Source of the DNA: an uncultured Oscillibacter sp.
GTDB lineage: Bacteria; Bacillota; Clostridia; Oscillospirales; Oscillospiraceae
Assembly: GCA_900770295.1 (NCBI GenBank)
Contig: CAAGJQ010000152.1
Location: 1 to 64,000 of the forward strand
Direction: 5' to 3'
Length of the DNA: 64,000 bases
A program made the position numbers and the translations under genes. Every line of letters begins with the position of its first letter. The stretch's first letter is position 1. Shown one piece after another: positions 1 through 8,440 of the stretch. The notes beneath the pieces are model-generated. The model searched no databases, had not been told where the DNA came from, and saw nothing but the letters and a program-made list of their open reading frames with translations.

Positions 1-13
1 AATAATGTCTACT

Positions 14-248
14 GAATAAACCGCTTTGCGGTTTATTCGCGCGGCGGCCGCGCAACTCCATAAAAACGGCTCCTTTGAGCCGTTTTTATGGAATTCAGCC
101 ATTGTGACAATGCGTATTTCCACTGGAGCGCTGCGGCGCTCCGGTGTAAGGTGCAAGGTTTTTGGACAATTTAGTCCAAAAACCTTGCACCTTGAACAAA
201 GCTAATGAGCCTTCAAAGCCTTGGCTTTCAAGGCTTTCGGCTTTGTTC
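14..248. repeat. Tandem array of six inverted repeats, no gene
   Basis: Bases 1-301 hold no convincing gene. Six hairpin-forming inverted repeats follow one another: 14-24/28-38 (11 bp, perfect), 39-45/47-53 (7 bp, perfect), 57-72/77-92 (16 bp, perfect), 121-131/136-146 (11 bp, one G-T pair), 148-167/174-193 (20 bp, perfect, loop AATTTA) and 194-202/240-248 (9 bp) enclosing 208-220/223-235 (13 bp, one mismatch). None has a long T tract on the plus strand, so most are not simple terminators. They could be intergenic palindromic repeats or structured RNA. Confidence 0.75.
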
Positions 249-301
249 AGTACGCATTATAATAAATAACATATCCTGTCGGAAACATGGGAGGCATCTG
301 C

Positions 302-1303
302 ATGAGTCGAGAAACAGTCCTGGCGCTGCTGCGGGCCAGGGAGGGGGAGTATCTCTCCGGAGAGGAGCTGAGCCGCCGGCTGGGGCTGAGCCGCACTGCG
401 GTGTGGAAGGCGGTGGATGCCCTCCGGCGGGAGGGCTATGCCATCGAGGCAAAGACCAGCCGGGGCTACCGGCTGACGGCGGCGCCCGACGCCCTGACGG
501 AGCCGGAGATCCGGAATTTCCTGCAAGAGACGCGGACCGTGGGCCGGGAGCTGCGGTGCTTTGATGAGATCGATTCCACCAACACCTATGCCAAGCAGAT
601 CGCCCTGGACGGCGCCGCTGACGGCACCGTGGTGGTGGCCAACTGCCAGACGGCGGGCCGCGGGCGGATGAACCGCTCCTTCCAGTCCCCCAAAGACAAG
701 GGCATCTATTTGACGGTCCTGCTGCGGCCGGACCTGCCCACGGAGCGGCTGATCCCCGTGACGGCCCTGGCCGGTGTGGCGGTCTGCGAGGCCGTGGAGC
801 AGGTCTGCGGCGTCCGGCCGGGACTGAAATGGCCCAACGACCCGGTGCTGGGGAACAAAAAGCTCTGCGGGATTTTGACGGAGCTGTCCCTGGAGGCGGA
901 GACCGGACGGCTGCAATATCTGGTGGTGGGCATCGGTGTCAATGTCCTCCATGAGGCGGCGGATTTCTCGCCGGACGTGGCGGAAATCGCCACATCCCTC
1001 CGGATGCAGCTGGGACATCCGGTGAGCCGTCCGGCCCTGGCGGCGGCCATGATCGAGGGGCTGGACCGGCTGTACACGGCGCTGAAAACCGGGGACCTGT
1101 CCGCCTACCTGGCGGCTTACCGCCGGGACTGCGTGAATCTGGGCAAGACCGTCCAGCTGCTGGCCCCCCAGGGCCGGGAGACCGTGACGGCGGTTGGGAT
1201 CGACGACGAGTTCGGCCTGGTGGTCCGGGCGGCGGACGGCACGGAGAGGACCGTCCGCTCCGGCGAGGTCTCCGTCCGGGGCCTGTATGGATACGTGGAG
1301 TAA
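302..1303 (+). CDS. birA: Biotin operon repressor / biotin-protein ligase (BirA)
   Basis: This 333-residue protein joins biotin to carboxylase subunits through biotinyl-AMP and probably also represses biotin genes. An N-terminal winged helix (residues 3-60, with LSRTAVWKAVDALRREGY) precedes the ligase domain. The biotin-binding GRGRM is at 119-123 and KWPND at 176-180, followed by NKKLCGIL. ATG 302 is chosen because GGGAGG at 289-294 lies 7 bases upstream; the earlier in-frame start at 287 has no site. The length is normal for the two-domain bifunctional form. The gene is followed after 22 bases by the chromate transporter pair, which may be co-transcribed. Confidence 0.93.
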   Translation: MSRETVLALLRAREGEYLSGEELSRRLGLSRTAVWKAVDALRREGYAIEAKTSRGYRLTAAPDALTEPEIRNFLQETRTVGRELRCFDEIDSTNTYAKQIALDGAADGTVVVANCQTAGRGRMNRSFQSPKDKGIYLTVLLRPDLPTERLIPVTALAGVAVCEAVEQVCGVRPGLKWPNDPVLGNKKLCGILTELSLEAETGRLQYLVVGIGVNVLHEAADFSPDVAEIATSLRMQLGHPVSRPALAAAMIEGLDRLYTALKTGDLSAYLAAYRRDCVNLGKTVQLLAPQGRETVTAVGIDDEFGLVVRAADGTERTVRSGEVSVRGLYGYVE

Positions 1304-1325
1304 GCGGGAAAGAGAGGAACATCCG

Positions 1326-1880
1326 TTGAGGGAGCTTTGGGAACTGTTTTGGACGTTTGCGAAAATGAGCGCCATCACCTTCGGCGGCGGCGCGGCCATG
1401 CTGCCGCTGCTGCAGCGGGAGCTGGTGGAAAAACGGCAGTGGGTGACGGAGGAGGAGCTGATGGACTACTATGCCATCAGCCAGTGTACGCCCGGCATCA
1501 TCGCCATCAATTCGGCAGTGTTTGTGGGGCAGAAGAAAAGGGGAGACCTAGGCGGCGCGGCGGCGGCTCTGGGCGTCGTGTTCCCATCGCTGGTCATTGT
1601 CACCATTCTGGCAAGCATCATCACCAATGTGGCGGACCTTGCCTGGGTGCAGAACGCCTTTGCCGGCATCCGGGCCTGTGTCTGTGTCCAGATATTCAAC
1701 TCTGTCCTCAAGCTGGCGAAGAAGTCGGTCATAGGCGTCGGAACGGCCCTGATTTTTGTGGCAGTATTTTTGGGGAGCGTCTTTCTGGACCTCTCTCCGG
1801 TGTGGTTTGTGCTGGCGTCAGCTGCCGCCGGCATTGTCCTGGAGCAGTTCCGGCTGCGGAGGGAGGGGGAGCGGACATGA
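1326..1880 (+). CDS. chrA: Chromate transporter ChrA, N-terminal-type half
   Basis: A 184-residue membrane protein of the short ChrA family, in which two half-size genes replace one fused transporter. The family marker FAKMSAITFGGGAAMLPLLQ lies near the N-terminus and several hydrophobic helices follow. TTG at 1326 is preferred because GAGAGG at about 1311-1316 lies 8 bases upstream; the alternative ATG at 1287 lies inside birA. The family is known for chromate efflux, but the substrate in gut anaerobes is uncertain. It overlaps the next half-gene by 4 bases (ATGA), so the two are translationally coupled and probably act as a heterodimer. Confidence 0.82.
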   Translation: MRELWELFWTFAKMSAITFGGGAAMLPLLQRELVEKRQWVTEEELMDYYAISQCTPGIIAINSAVFVGQKKRGDLGGAAAALGVVFPSLVIVTILASIITNVADLAWVQNAFAGIRACVCVQIFNSVLKLAKKSVIGVGTALIFVAVFLGSVFLDLSPVWFVLASAAAGIVLEQFRLRREGERT

Positions 1881-2461
1881 TTTACCTGCGATTATTCTGG
1901 GAGTACTTCAAGATCGGCCTGTTCTCAGTGGGCGGGGGCATGGCCACCGTTCCGTTTTTGTATGACCTGGCGGACAAGACCGGCTGGTTCACCCACGCGC
2001 AGCTGGCGGACATGCTGGCGGTGGCCCAGTCCGTCCCGGGCGCTATGGGCGTCAACCTGGCTACCTACGTGGGCTATACCGTGGGCGGCGTTCCCGGCAC
2101 CATCGTGGCGGTGCTGGGACTGGGCCTGCCTGCCGTCCTGCTGATCGCGCTGATCGCCCGGGTGCTCCAGCAGTTCCGGCACAACCGGTATGTGGAGGCC
2201 GCGTTCCGGGGCCTGCGGCCGGCGTCCACGGGCCTGATCGCAGCCGCCGGTATCACGGTGGTCATGATCGCGCTGATGGATAAGGAGCTGTTCCGGACCA
2301 CGGGCAATCTGGCGGACCTCTTCCGGTGGAAGGCGTGGATTTTGGCGGCGGCGGTGCTGGTGCTGACCAACTGGGTAAAGCCCACAAAGAAGTGGCACCC
2401 CGCTGTGTTCATCGCCATTTCGGCGGTGGCGGGCGTTGTATTCCACTTTGCGGGGGTGTGA
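1877..2461 (+). CDS. chrA: Chromate transporter ChrA, second half
   Basis: The partner half-transporter, 194 residues. The repeated family motif is visible as YFKIGLFSVGGGMATVPFLY near the N-terminus, and QSVPGAMGVNLATYVGY matches the QCTPGIIAINSAVFVGQ of the upstream half. Five to six hydrophobic stretches are apparent. The start ATG at 1877 overlaps the stop of the upstream half. It is convergent with udk, with a two-way terminator hairpin between them. Confidence 0.85.
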   Translation: MIYLRLFWEYFKIGLFSVGGGMATVPFLYDLADKTGWFTHAQLADMLAVAQSVPGAMGVNLATYVGYTVGGVPGTIVAVLGLGLPAVLLIALIARVLQQFRHNRYVEAAFRGLRPASTGLIAAAGITVVMIALMDKELFRTTGNLADLFRWKAWILAAAVLVLTNWVKPTKKWHPAVFIAISAVAGVVFHFAGV

Positions 2462-2499
2462 GGCGTGCGGCGCGTCAAAGGTCCTGCGCAAGATATCAA

Positions 2500-2545
2500 A
2501 AAGAGGCGCTTTGCGGAATTTTCAGGTCCGCAAAGCGCCTTTCAA
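2500..2545. terminator. Bidirectional terminator between chrA and udk
   Basis: A perfect 14-bp stem (2504-2517 with 2527-2540) and 9-base loop, with A-rich sequence on the left and T-rich on the right. It can end transcription of both convergent units. Confidence 0.75.
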
Positions 2546-2552
2546 ACGGCTG

Positions 2553-3170
2553 TTATTCTGCGTCGATGTGGTTCTGGATACGCTGCATGATCATCTCCAG
2601 GGCCACCAGGTTGTGACCGCCCTCCAGCACCACGATGTCGGCGTACTTCCGGGAGGGCTCCACGTACTGCTCGTGCATGGGCTTGACCGTGGTGAGATAC
2701 TGGGTCACCACGGACTGCAAGGTCCGGCCCCGCTCCTCCACGTCCCGCAGGGCCCGGCGGAGGATGCGGACGTCCGCGTCCGTCTCCACGAAGATCTTGA
2801 TGTCGAACATGTCCCGCAGGGTGGGGTTCTGGAAGATCAGAATGCCCTCCACGATGATGACCTTGGTGGGGAAGATCTCCACCGTCCGGTCGGTGCGGTT
2901 GTGGTCGGAGTAGGAGTAGACAGGGCACTGAATGGAATGACCCGCCTTCAGCTGGCGGAGATGCTCAATCAGAAGGTCCGTGTCGAAAGCACTGGGATGG
3001 TCGTAGTTGACCTTGGCCCGCTCCTCATAGGTCTTGCCGTCCTGCCGCTTATAGTAATTGTCGTGGCTGATAACGGTGACCTCCGCACCAAAGTGCTCCT
3101 TCAGGTGCCGGGTCAGAGTGGTCTTGCCGGAGCCGGTGCCGCCGGCGATGCCGATCAGGATGGTGCTCAT
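2553..3170 (-). CDS. udk: Uridine kinase
   Basis: A 205-residue cytosolic pyrimidine-salvage enzyme that phosphorylates uridine and cytidine. It has the P-loop GGTGSGKTT at residues 10-18, then SHDNYYK, YDHPSAFDTDLL and VIIVEGIL, all typical of bacterial Udk. The start is taken at the complement of 3168-3170, just after a GGAG site; the open frame runs further upstream but without family similarity. Length matches the family. It is a stand-alone gene on the minus strand. Confidence 0.93.
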   Translation of the reverse strand: MSTILIGIAGGTGSGKTTLTRHLKEHFGAEVTVISHDNYYKRQDGKTYEERAKVNYDHPSAFDTDLLIEHLRQLKAGHSIQCPVYSYSDHNRTDRTVEIFPTKVIIVEGILIFQNPTLRDMFDIKIFVETDADVRILRRALRDVEERGRTLQSVVTQYLTTVKPMHEQYVEPSRKYADIVVLEGGHNLVALEMIMQRIQNHIDAE

Positions 3171-3225
3171 ATCTCCAAACCTCCCATAGCTTTCATGGAG
3201 TGACAAAGCAATACCTTTTTGTCCA

Positions 3226-3254
3226 ATTATAGAAGTCCGCCGCGTCAAAAGCAA
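3226..3254 (-). promoter_or_regulatory. Probable udk promoter
   Basis: On the minus strand a TTGCTT -35 (3249-3254) is separated by 17 bases from a perfect TATAAT -10 (3226-3231), about 56 bases upstream of the udk start. Confidence 0.6.
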
Positions 3255-3293
3255 GGAAAAGTATGAATTTCCCGAAAATTCGACGGACCGGTC

Positions 3294-3322
3294 TTGACGG
3301 CCGCGGGAAAAACCGATATTAT
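3294..3322 (+). promoter_or_regulatory. Probable promoter of the zinc-ribbon/SH3 gene
   Basis: TTGACG (3294-3299), 17-base spacer, TATTAT (3317-3322), 38 bases upstream of the ATG at 3360. Confidence 0.65.
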
Positions 3323-3359
3323 GTAAATTGTAAGTCTATGGATTACGGGAGGATTCATC

Positions 3360-4325
3360 ATGGCTATGAAACGCTGTCCTGTTTGCGGAGAAAAGTTCTC
3401 CGATACATATAAAAACTGTCCTTTTTGTGAAGAAGAAGCGGCTCTGCGGGAAGGAGACAAGCTCCGCCGCGGCGGCAAGCGGGCGGCCCACGGCCGGCAG
3501 TACAGCCTGATCACGCCCACGCTGATCGTTCTGATCCTCATTATGGCGGGCCTGCTGGTCTATCTGCTGTACGGTGACAAGATCGCCGGAAAGCTCAAGG
3601 GGGGAGAGCAGTCCCAGACGCCTGTCACAGAGGACGTGACGCCGGTGAAGCCCAACCAGGAGGGCACCGGTGAGGGCGAGGGCGCCGGCGAGGAAAATCC
3701 CGATGGGACGATGCCGGAAGGAACGGAGGACCAGCCCGGTACCGCTACGACGCCCGCCGCCACCCAGAGCGACTATGAGAAGGCGGCCAGCCTGCCCGAC
3801 GGCCTGACGCTGAGCACCACGGACTTCACCCTGAAGAGCGTGGGTGAGACCCACACCATCCAGGTCTCCGGCGGCAGCGGCAGCTATACCTGGATCAGTG
3901 AGGACGCGGGCATCGCCTCCGTGGACGGCAGCGGCAAGGTCACAGCTGTCTCCAAGGGCACGGTCAACGTGCTGGTGACTGACGGCAGCAAAAAGGCCGT
4001 CTGCATCGTCCGGTGCAACGTGACCGGCAGTGCCGCGGCCACGACGACCACCACTCCTTCCAGCAATAGCGGAACGACCACCACCACGCCCTCCGGCAGT
4101 GGCTCCCTGAGGGCGGGCTCCGCCGTGGTCGTCAACGGCGGAAACGGCGTCCGTGTGCGCTCCGGCCCCGGCACGGAGCATGAGGCCCTGGCCACAGTGC
4201 CCAACGGCGCCTCCGTCCAGATCGTGGAGAGCGCAGGAAACGGCTGGTACAAGATCACCTTCTCCGGCGTGGGCGGCGTCGATACCACCGGCTACATGAA
4301 GGGCGAGTTCCTGGAGAACCGGTAA
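3360..4325 (+). CDS. Membrane-anchored zinc-ribbon protein with Ig-like and SH3 domains
   Basis: A 321-residue protein without a named homologue that I recognise. Visible parts in order: an N-terminal zinc ribbon (CPVC at 6-9 and CPFC at 20-23), a basic stretch, one membrane helix at about 53-72, a Gly/Glu/Pro-rich linker, a BIG2-type Ig-like domain at about 145-220, a Thr/Ser linker, and a C-terminal bacterial SH3 domain (VRVRSGPGTEHEALATVPNGASVQIVE). The order suggests a cytoplasmic ribbon and an exported part that may bind the cell wall. GGGAGGA lies 7 bases before the ATG. Its function is unknown; an envelope-linked role is inferred. Confidence 0.8.
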   Translation: MAMKRCPVCGEKFSDTYKNCPFCEEEAALREGDKLRRGGKRAAHGRQYSLITPTLIVLILIMAGLLVYLLYGDKIAGKLKGGEQSQTPVTEDVTPVKPNQEGTGEGEGAGEENPDGTMPEGTEDQPGTATTPAATQSDYEKAASLPDGLTLSTTDFTLKSVGETHTIQVSGGSGSYTWISEDAGIASVDGSGKVTAVSKGTVNVLVTDGSKKAVCIVRCNVTGSAAATTTTTPSSNSGTTTTTPSGSGSLRAGSAVVVNGGNGVRVRSGPGTEHEALATVPNGASVQIVESAGNGWYKITFSGVGGVDTTGYMKGEFLENR

Positions 4326-4334
4326 ACGCGGTCA

Positions 4335-4372
4335 AAATATCCCCGAATGCGTTGGCATTCGGGGATATTTCA
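4335..4372 (+). terminator. Rho-independent terminator
   Basis: A 16-bp stem (4335-4350 with 4355-4370) ending in ATTTCATT directly downstream of the zinc-ribbon gene. It partly abuts the next promoter. Confidence 0.7.
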
Positions 4373-4401
4373 TTGCATGGACACTGGAATTGTGGTATCA
4401 T
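4373..4401 (+). promoter_or_regulatory. Probable promoter of the ABC exporter operon
   Basis: TTGCAT (4373-4378), 17-base spacer, TATCAT (4396-4401), 41 bases before the chosen ATG. Confidence 0.55.
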
Positions 4402-4442
4402 ATATATCCGTATGAACACGGAAACGAGCAAGGAGCATGGAT

Positions 4443-6194
4443 ATGACGACAAAAGAGTTTCAGCAAAAATCCGCTTTACAGATATTTCTCTCTTATTTTA
4501 AACCCCACAAAAAGCTGTTCATCATGGACCTGTCCTGCGCCCTGATGATCTCCATCATCGACCTGGCGTTCCCCTATGTCTCCCGCTGGTGCATGTATGA
4601 GCTGCTGCCGAAGAGCGCCTATCAGACCTTCTTCACCGTCATGGTGATCGTGTTCGCGGCGTTTGCCCTGCGGGCGCTGCTGACCTATGTCATCTGCTAC
4701 TGGGGCCACACCTTCGGCATCCTGGTGGAGGCGGACATCCGCCGGGACCTGTTCCGCCATATGCAGGAGCTGTCCTTCGACTACTTTGACCGCAATCGCA
4801 CCGGCCAGCTGATGAGCCGCCTGACGGCGGACCTGTTCGACATCACGGAGCTGGCCCACCACGGCCCGGAGGACCTCTTCATCTCCGGCGTTACCATCGT
4901 GGGCGCCCTTGTCATCATGTTCACCATCCAGTGGCGGCTGGCGCTGATCATCGCCATCATCCTGCCTATCTTTTTGCTGGTGGTGTGGCGCTGCCGGAAG
5001 TCCATGCAGGACGCCTCCGCCCGGGTAAAGCAGAAGACCGCCACCATCAACGCCGATATCGAGTCCGGTCTCTCCGGCATCCGCACCGCCAAGGCCTTTG
5101 CCAATGAGCAGGCGGAGCTGAAGAAGTTCGAGGATTCCAACGACAGCTTCAAGACCTCCAAACGCCAGTTCCACAAGGCCATGGGCCGGTTCAACGCCAC
5201 CATGGAGTTCTTCCTGTGCATCCTGTCCGCAGCGGTCATCGCCGCCGGCGGCTTTTTCATCATGCGGGGCCAGATGGACACCGTGGACCTCATCACCTTC
5301 AGCCTCTATATCACAACCTTCGTCAACCCCATCCGCAAGCTCTCCACCATGGCGGAGATGCTGGCTAACGGAACCGCCGGACTGGGCCGGTTCATCGAGC
5401 TGATGCGGACGGAGCCCGCCATGAAGGACGCCCCGGATGCCAAAGTCCTTCAGCGGGTGGAGGGCCGCATCGATGTGGACCACGTCAGCTTCGCCTACCA
5501 GGATGACCTGGCGGTGCTCCACGACGTGGACCTGCACATCCGCCCCGGCGAGACCGTGGCGGTGGTAGGCCCCTCCGGCGGCGGCAAGTCCACCCTCTGC
5601 CAGCTGATTCCCCGGTTCTACGATGTCACGGAGGGCGCCATCCGCATCGACGGCCAGGACGTGAGGGACGTGACCCAGGAGTCCCTGCGGCAGAACGTGG
5701 GCGTGGTGCAGCAGGACGTGTTCCTGTTCGCCGCCAGCATTCTGGAGAACATCCGCTACGGCCGCCCCGGCGCCACTGAGGAAGAGGTGGCCCATGCGGC
5801 GAAGCTGGCGGAGATCTACGATGACATCGTGGCTATGCCAGAGGGCTTCAACACCTACGTGGGCGAGCGGGGCGCCCTGCTCTCCGGCGGCCAGAAGCAG
5901 CGCATCTCCATCGCCCGCATCTTCCTGAAAAATCCCCCGGTCCTGATTCTGGACGAGGCCACCTCCGCGCTGGACAGCGTGACGGAGGCCAAACTCCAGG
6001 AGACCTTTGAAAAGCTGTCCCGGGGCCGGACCACCATCATCATCGCCCACCGCCTCTCCACTGTCCGCAACGCCGACCGCATCGCGGTGGTGGAGGACGG
6101 CCGCATCGCGGAGCTGGGCAGCCACGAGGAACTGATGGCGAAGAACGGCGCCTACGCGGCGCTGGTCCGTACCCAGGAGCTGCGCCATGGATAA
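4443..6194 (+). CDS. ABC exporter, fused permease-ATPase
   Basis: A 583-residue half-transporter of the MsbA/multidrug type: six membrane helices in residues 1-310, then a nucleotide-binding domain with Walker A GPSGGGKST (about 376), signature LSGGQKQR (about 479), Walker B LILDEATSALD (about 500) and the H-loop in IIAHRLST. It should work as a homodimer exporting lipids, drugs or peptides; the substrate cannot be told. ATG 4443 is preferred over 4437 because AAGGAG then sits at 8 rather than 2 bases. It overlaps the S4-domain gene by 8 bases. Confidence 0.9.
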   Translation: MTTKEFQQKSALQIFLSYFKPHKKLFIMDLSCALMISIIDLAFPYVSRWCMYELLPKSAYQTFFTVMVIVFAAFALRALLTYVICYWGHTFGILVEADIRRDLFRHMQELSFDYFDRNRTGQLMSRLTADLFDITELAHHGPEDLFISGVTIVGALVIMFTIQWRLALIIAIILPIFLLVVWRCRKSMQDASARVKQKTATINADIESGLSGIRTAKAFANEQAELKKFEDSNDSFKTSKRQFHKAMGRFNATMEFFLCILSAAVIAAGGFFIMRGQMDTVDLITFSLYITTFVNPIRKLSTMAEMLANGTAGLGRFIELMRTEPAMKDAPDAKVLQRVEGRIDVDHVSFAYQDDLAVLHDVDLHIRPGETVAVVGPSGGGKSTLCQLIPRFYDVTEGAIRIDGQDVRDVTQESLRQNVGVVQQDVFLFAASILENIRYGRPGATEEEVAHAAKLAEIYDDIVAMPEGFNTYVGERGALLSGGQKQRISIARIFLKNPPVLILDEATSALDSVTEAKLQETFEKLSRGRTTIIIAHRLSTVRNADRIAVVEDGRIAELGSHEELMAKNGAYAALVRTQELRHG

Positions 6195-6984
6195 GAGCCA
6201 TCTGCTGGACCGCCTGGGCGCCACGGGGGATGACCGGCTGCTGCTGGCCAAGGTCCTGGACCGGGCGGAGCAGGCCCAGAGACGGAACATCCCTGCCGCC
6301 ACGGATTTCCTCAGCCCCCAGCAGCAGATGCAGACTCTGGACCTGCTGCGCCTGGCGGGTGTTCCGGAGACAGCTTACGCGCGCCTTGGCGGCTACGACG
6401 GCGCGGAGCGGAATCTGTTCCTCTTTCTGCCGGACTGGCTGGACAGGGAGGACGCGGACAGCCAGAGCCCCATCCGCTGCCTGCGGGCGTCCTTCCGGGC
6501 GGAGTACGCCCTGACCCACCGGGATTTCCTGGGCAGCCTCATGGGCATGGGCATCGTCCGGGAAAAGGTGGGGGACATTCTGGTGGGCTCCGACAGCGCG
6601 GACCTCGTCGTGCTGGATACGGTGGAGGACTTCCTGCTGCAGAGCTGGGATTCCGCCGGACGGGCGAAGCTGACCGTCACTGCCATCGAGCCCCGCCACA
6701 TCCACATCCCGGAGGTCAAATGCCAGGAAATACGGGACACCGTCTCCTCCCTGCGGCTGGACGCCGTGGCCTCCACTGGCTTCAAGATGGCCCGGGGCAA
6801 GGCGGCGGACCTCATCACCTCCGGCCGGGTCCAGGTGAACTGGCGGGAGTGCACAAAGCCGGACAAGCTGCTCTCGGCGGGGGATACCGTCTCCGCCCGG
6901 GGCTTCGGAAAATTTGAACTGACCGAGGTGGGCGGCGTCACGAAGAAAGGGCGCACATCCATTGTTTTGAAACGGTATGTCTGA
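6187..6984 (+). CDS. YlmH-type RNA-binding S4-domain protein
   Basis: A 265-residue protein resembling YlmH of Firmicutes, linked in other species to stalled-ribosome rescue and cell division. The first 175 residues form the YlmH N-terminal region, and the S4 RNA-binding domain follows (about 185-255, with ASTGFKMARGKAADLITSGRVQVNW). It starts inside the end of the ABC exporter gene, so the two are translationally coupled. It is usually found beside divisome genes, which are absent here. Confidence 0.82.
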   Translation: MDKSHLLDRLGATGDDRLLLAKVLDRAEQAQRRNIPAATDFLSPQQQMQTLDLLRLAGVPETAYARLGGYDGAERNLFLFLPDWLDREDADSQSPIRCLRASFRAEYALTHRDFLGSLMGMGIVREKVGDILVGSDSADLVVLDTVEDFLLQSWDSAGRAKLTVTAIEPRHIHIPEVKCQEIRDTVSSLRLDAVASTGFKMARGKAADLITSGRVQVNWRECTKPDKLLSAGDTVSARGFGKFELTEVGGVTKKGRTSIVLKRYV

Positions 6985-6998
6985 CAGGAGGAAGCAAC

Positions 6999-7208
6999 AT
7001 GAATCAAAAACAGATCGACCGCATCAACGAGCTGGCCCGGAAGGCCAAGAGCCCCGAGGGACTGACCAAGTGGGAAGAGGAGGAACGGGCCGCGCTGCGC
7101 CGGGAGTATATCGACTCTGTGCTGGGAAGCCTCAAAGGGCAGCTGGACAACACCTATCTCGTGGATGAAAAGGGAAATAAGAAGAAGCTGAAAAAGAAGG
7201 GGGAGTGA
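6999..7208 (+). CDS. DUF896 family protein (YnzC-like)
   Basis: A 69-residue cytosolic protein matching the small DUF896/YnzC family by its opening INELARKAKSPEGLTKWEEEERAALRREYI. The family forms a helical hairpin and has no firmly known biochemical role. AGGAGG lies 8 bases upstream of ATG 6999. The C-terminus is Lys-rich. It is followed after 3 bases by the XpaC-like gene. Confidence 0.88.
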   Translation: MNQKQIDRINELARKAKSPEGLTKWEEEERAALRREYIDSVLGSLKGQLDNTYLVDEKGNKKKLKKKGE

Positions 7209-7211
7209 CCC

Positions 7212-8372
7212 ATGGCCGGCAGCCAGCAGAAGAAAAATGACAATGACTGGGGCTCCTGGGTCCTGATCGTGGCGCTGTTCGCTCTGGGCGTCTGGCCCGT
7301 GGCGCTGTTTTTGCTGTTCATGAAGCTGTTCGCCAGCGATGGGAAAAAGCAGCAGACGGCTCCGCCGCCCCTCCGGGAGCAGGAGAACATCCGGAAAGAG
7401 ACCTCCGCCCAGACCAACAAGGCCAAACAGGCGGTGGGAAAGGTCACAAAGTCCCCCGTGGTAAAGAAGTCCAACGCCAAGTGGCTGAAGATCGCCGGCG
7501 CTGTGGTGGCGGCCATCGGCATTGTGGCGATGGCGGAGCCGCTGGGGATGCTTCCCTATTCCACAAACTGGATGGGCGTCTGGCTGGAGGATCTGCTGGC
7601 GGCGCTGGCCATAGCGGTGGGCGGCGGCGCCATGTTCTTCAGCGGCGCCTCCATGGACCGCCAGCTGAAGCGCTATGCCAAATATCTGGCGGTCATGGGA
7701 GACCGGGAGGCTATGCCGGTGGACGAGCTGGCCCGGACTTTGGGCTATCCGAAGCGCCGGGTGGAGAAGGACCTCCAGAAGATGATCGACAAGGGATATT
7801 TCGGCGGCAAGGCCTATCTGAATATGGAGCTGGGCTATCTGTTCCGCAGCGGCGAGGCTGATACGGCCTGGAAAAAGCAGCAGGCGGAGACCAAGAAGGC
7901 CCCCACGCCCAAGGAGGCGGAGGAGGGCTACTCCGGCATTCTGCGGAACATCCGCCGGGCCAACGACCGCATCGCGGACCCGGTCCTCTCCGCCAAGATC
8001 GACCGCCTGGAGGAGATCACCGCCAAGATTTTCAGAGCGGTGGAGGAGGACCCGAAGAAGCGGGGGCGCATCGACACGTTCCTGAATTACTATCTGCCCA
8101 CCACCCAGAAGCTGCTGGACTCCTACGCGGAGTTCGAGTCCGCCGGTGTGGAGGGGGAGAACCTGCGGCAGGCGAAGAGCCGCATCGAGAGTACCATGGA
8201 CTCCATCGTCAGGGGCTTTGAGCACCAGTTGGACGAGCTGTACAAATCCGACGCCATGGACGTGGACAGCGACATCCGGGTCATGGAGACCATGCTCCGG
8301 CGGGATACCGCCACCACGGCGGACGACTTCGGACTGGGCGGCACTGCCGTCCAGCGGGAGCCCGAGGAGTGA
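7212..8372 (+). CDS. XpaC-like membrane protein
   Basis: A 386-residue protein resembling XpaC (5-bromo-4-chloroindolyl phosphate hydrolysis family, PF10112). One membrane helix lies near 14-36 and two more near 95-145. A cytoplasmic winged-helix-like stretch (MPVDELARTLGYPKRRVEKDLQKMIDKGYF) is followed by a long helical C-terminal region. In Bacillus, xpaC sits beside a tellurite-resistance-like gene; no such partner occurs here. Its biochemical role is unknown. It appears to be last in the run from 4443. Confidence 0.72.
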   Translation: MAGSQQKKNDNDWGSWVLIVALFALGVWPVALFLLFMKLFASDGKKQQTAPPPLREQENIRKETSAQTNKAKQAVGKVTKSPVVKKSNAKWLKIAGAVVAAIGIVAMAEPLGMLPYSTNWMGVWLEDLLAALAIAVGGGAMFFSGASMDRQLKRYAKYLAVMGDREAMPVDELARTLGYPKRRVEKDLQKMIDKGYFGGKAYLNMELGYLFRSGEADTAWKKQQAETKKAPTPKEAEEGYSGILRNIRRANDRIADPVLSAKIDRLEEITAKIFRAVEEDPKKRGRIDTFLNYYLPTTQKLLDSYAEFESAGVEGENLRQAKSRIESTMDSIVRGFEHQLDELYKSDAMDVDSDIRVMETMLRRDTATTADDFGLGGTAVQREPEE

Positions 8373-8400
8373 AACACCGGCGGAAAAGCTGATCAGCGCA

Positions 8401-8436
8401 AAAAAGAAGAGCGGCACAGCCGCTCTTCTTTTTTGT
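8401..8436. terminator. Bidirectional terminator
   Basis: A perfect 14-bp stem (8403-8416 with 8420-8433) and 3-base loop, with A tract on the left and T tract on the right. It serves the two convergent genes. Confidence 0.85.
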
Positions 8437-8440
8437 CGGT

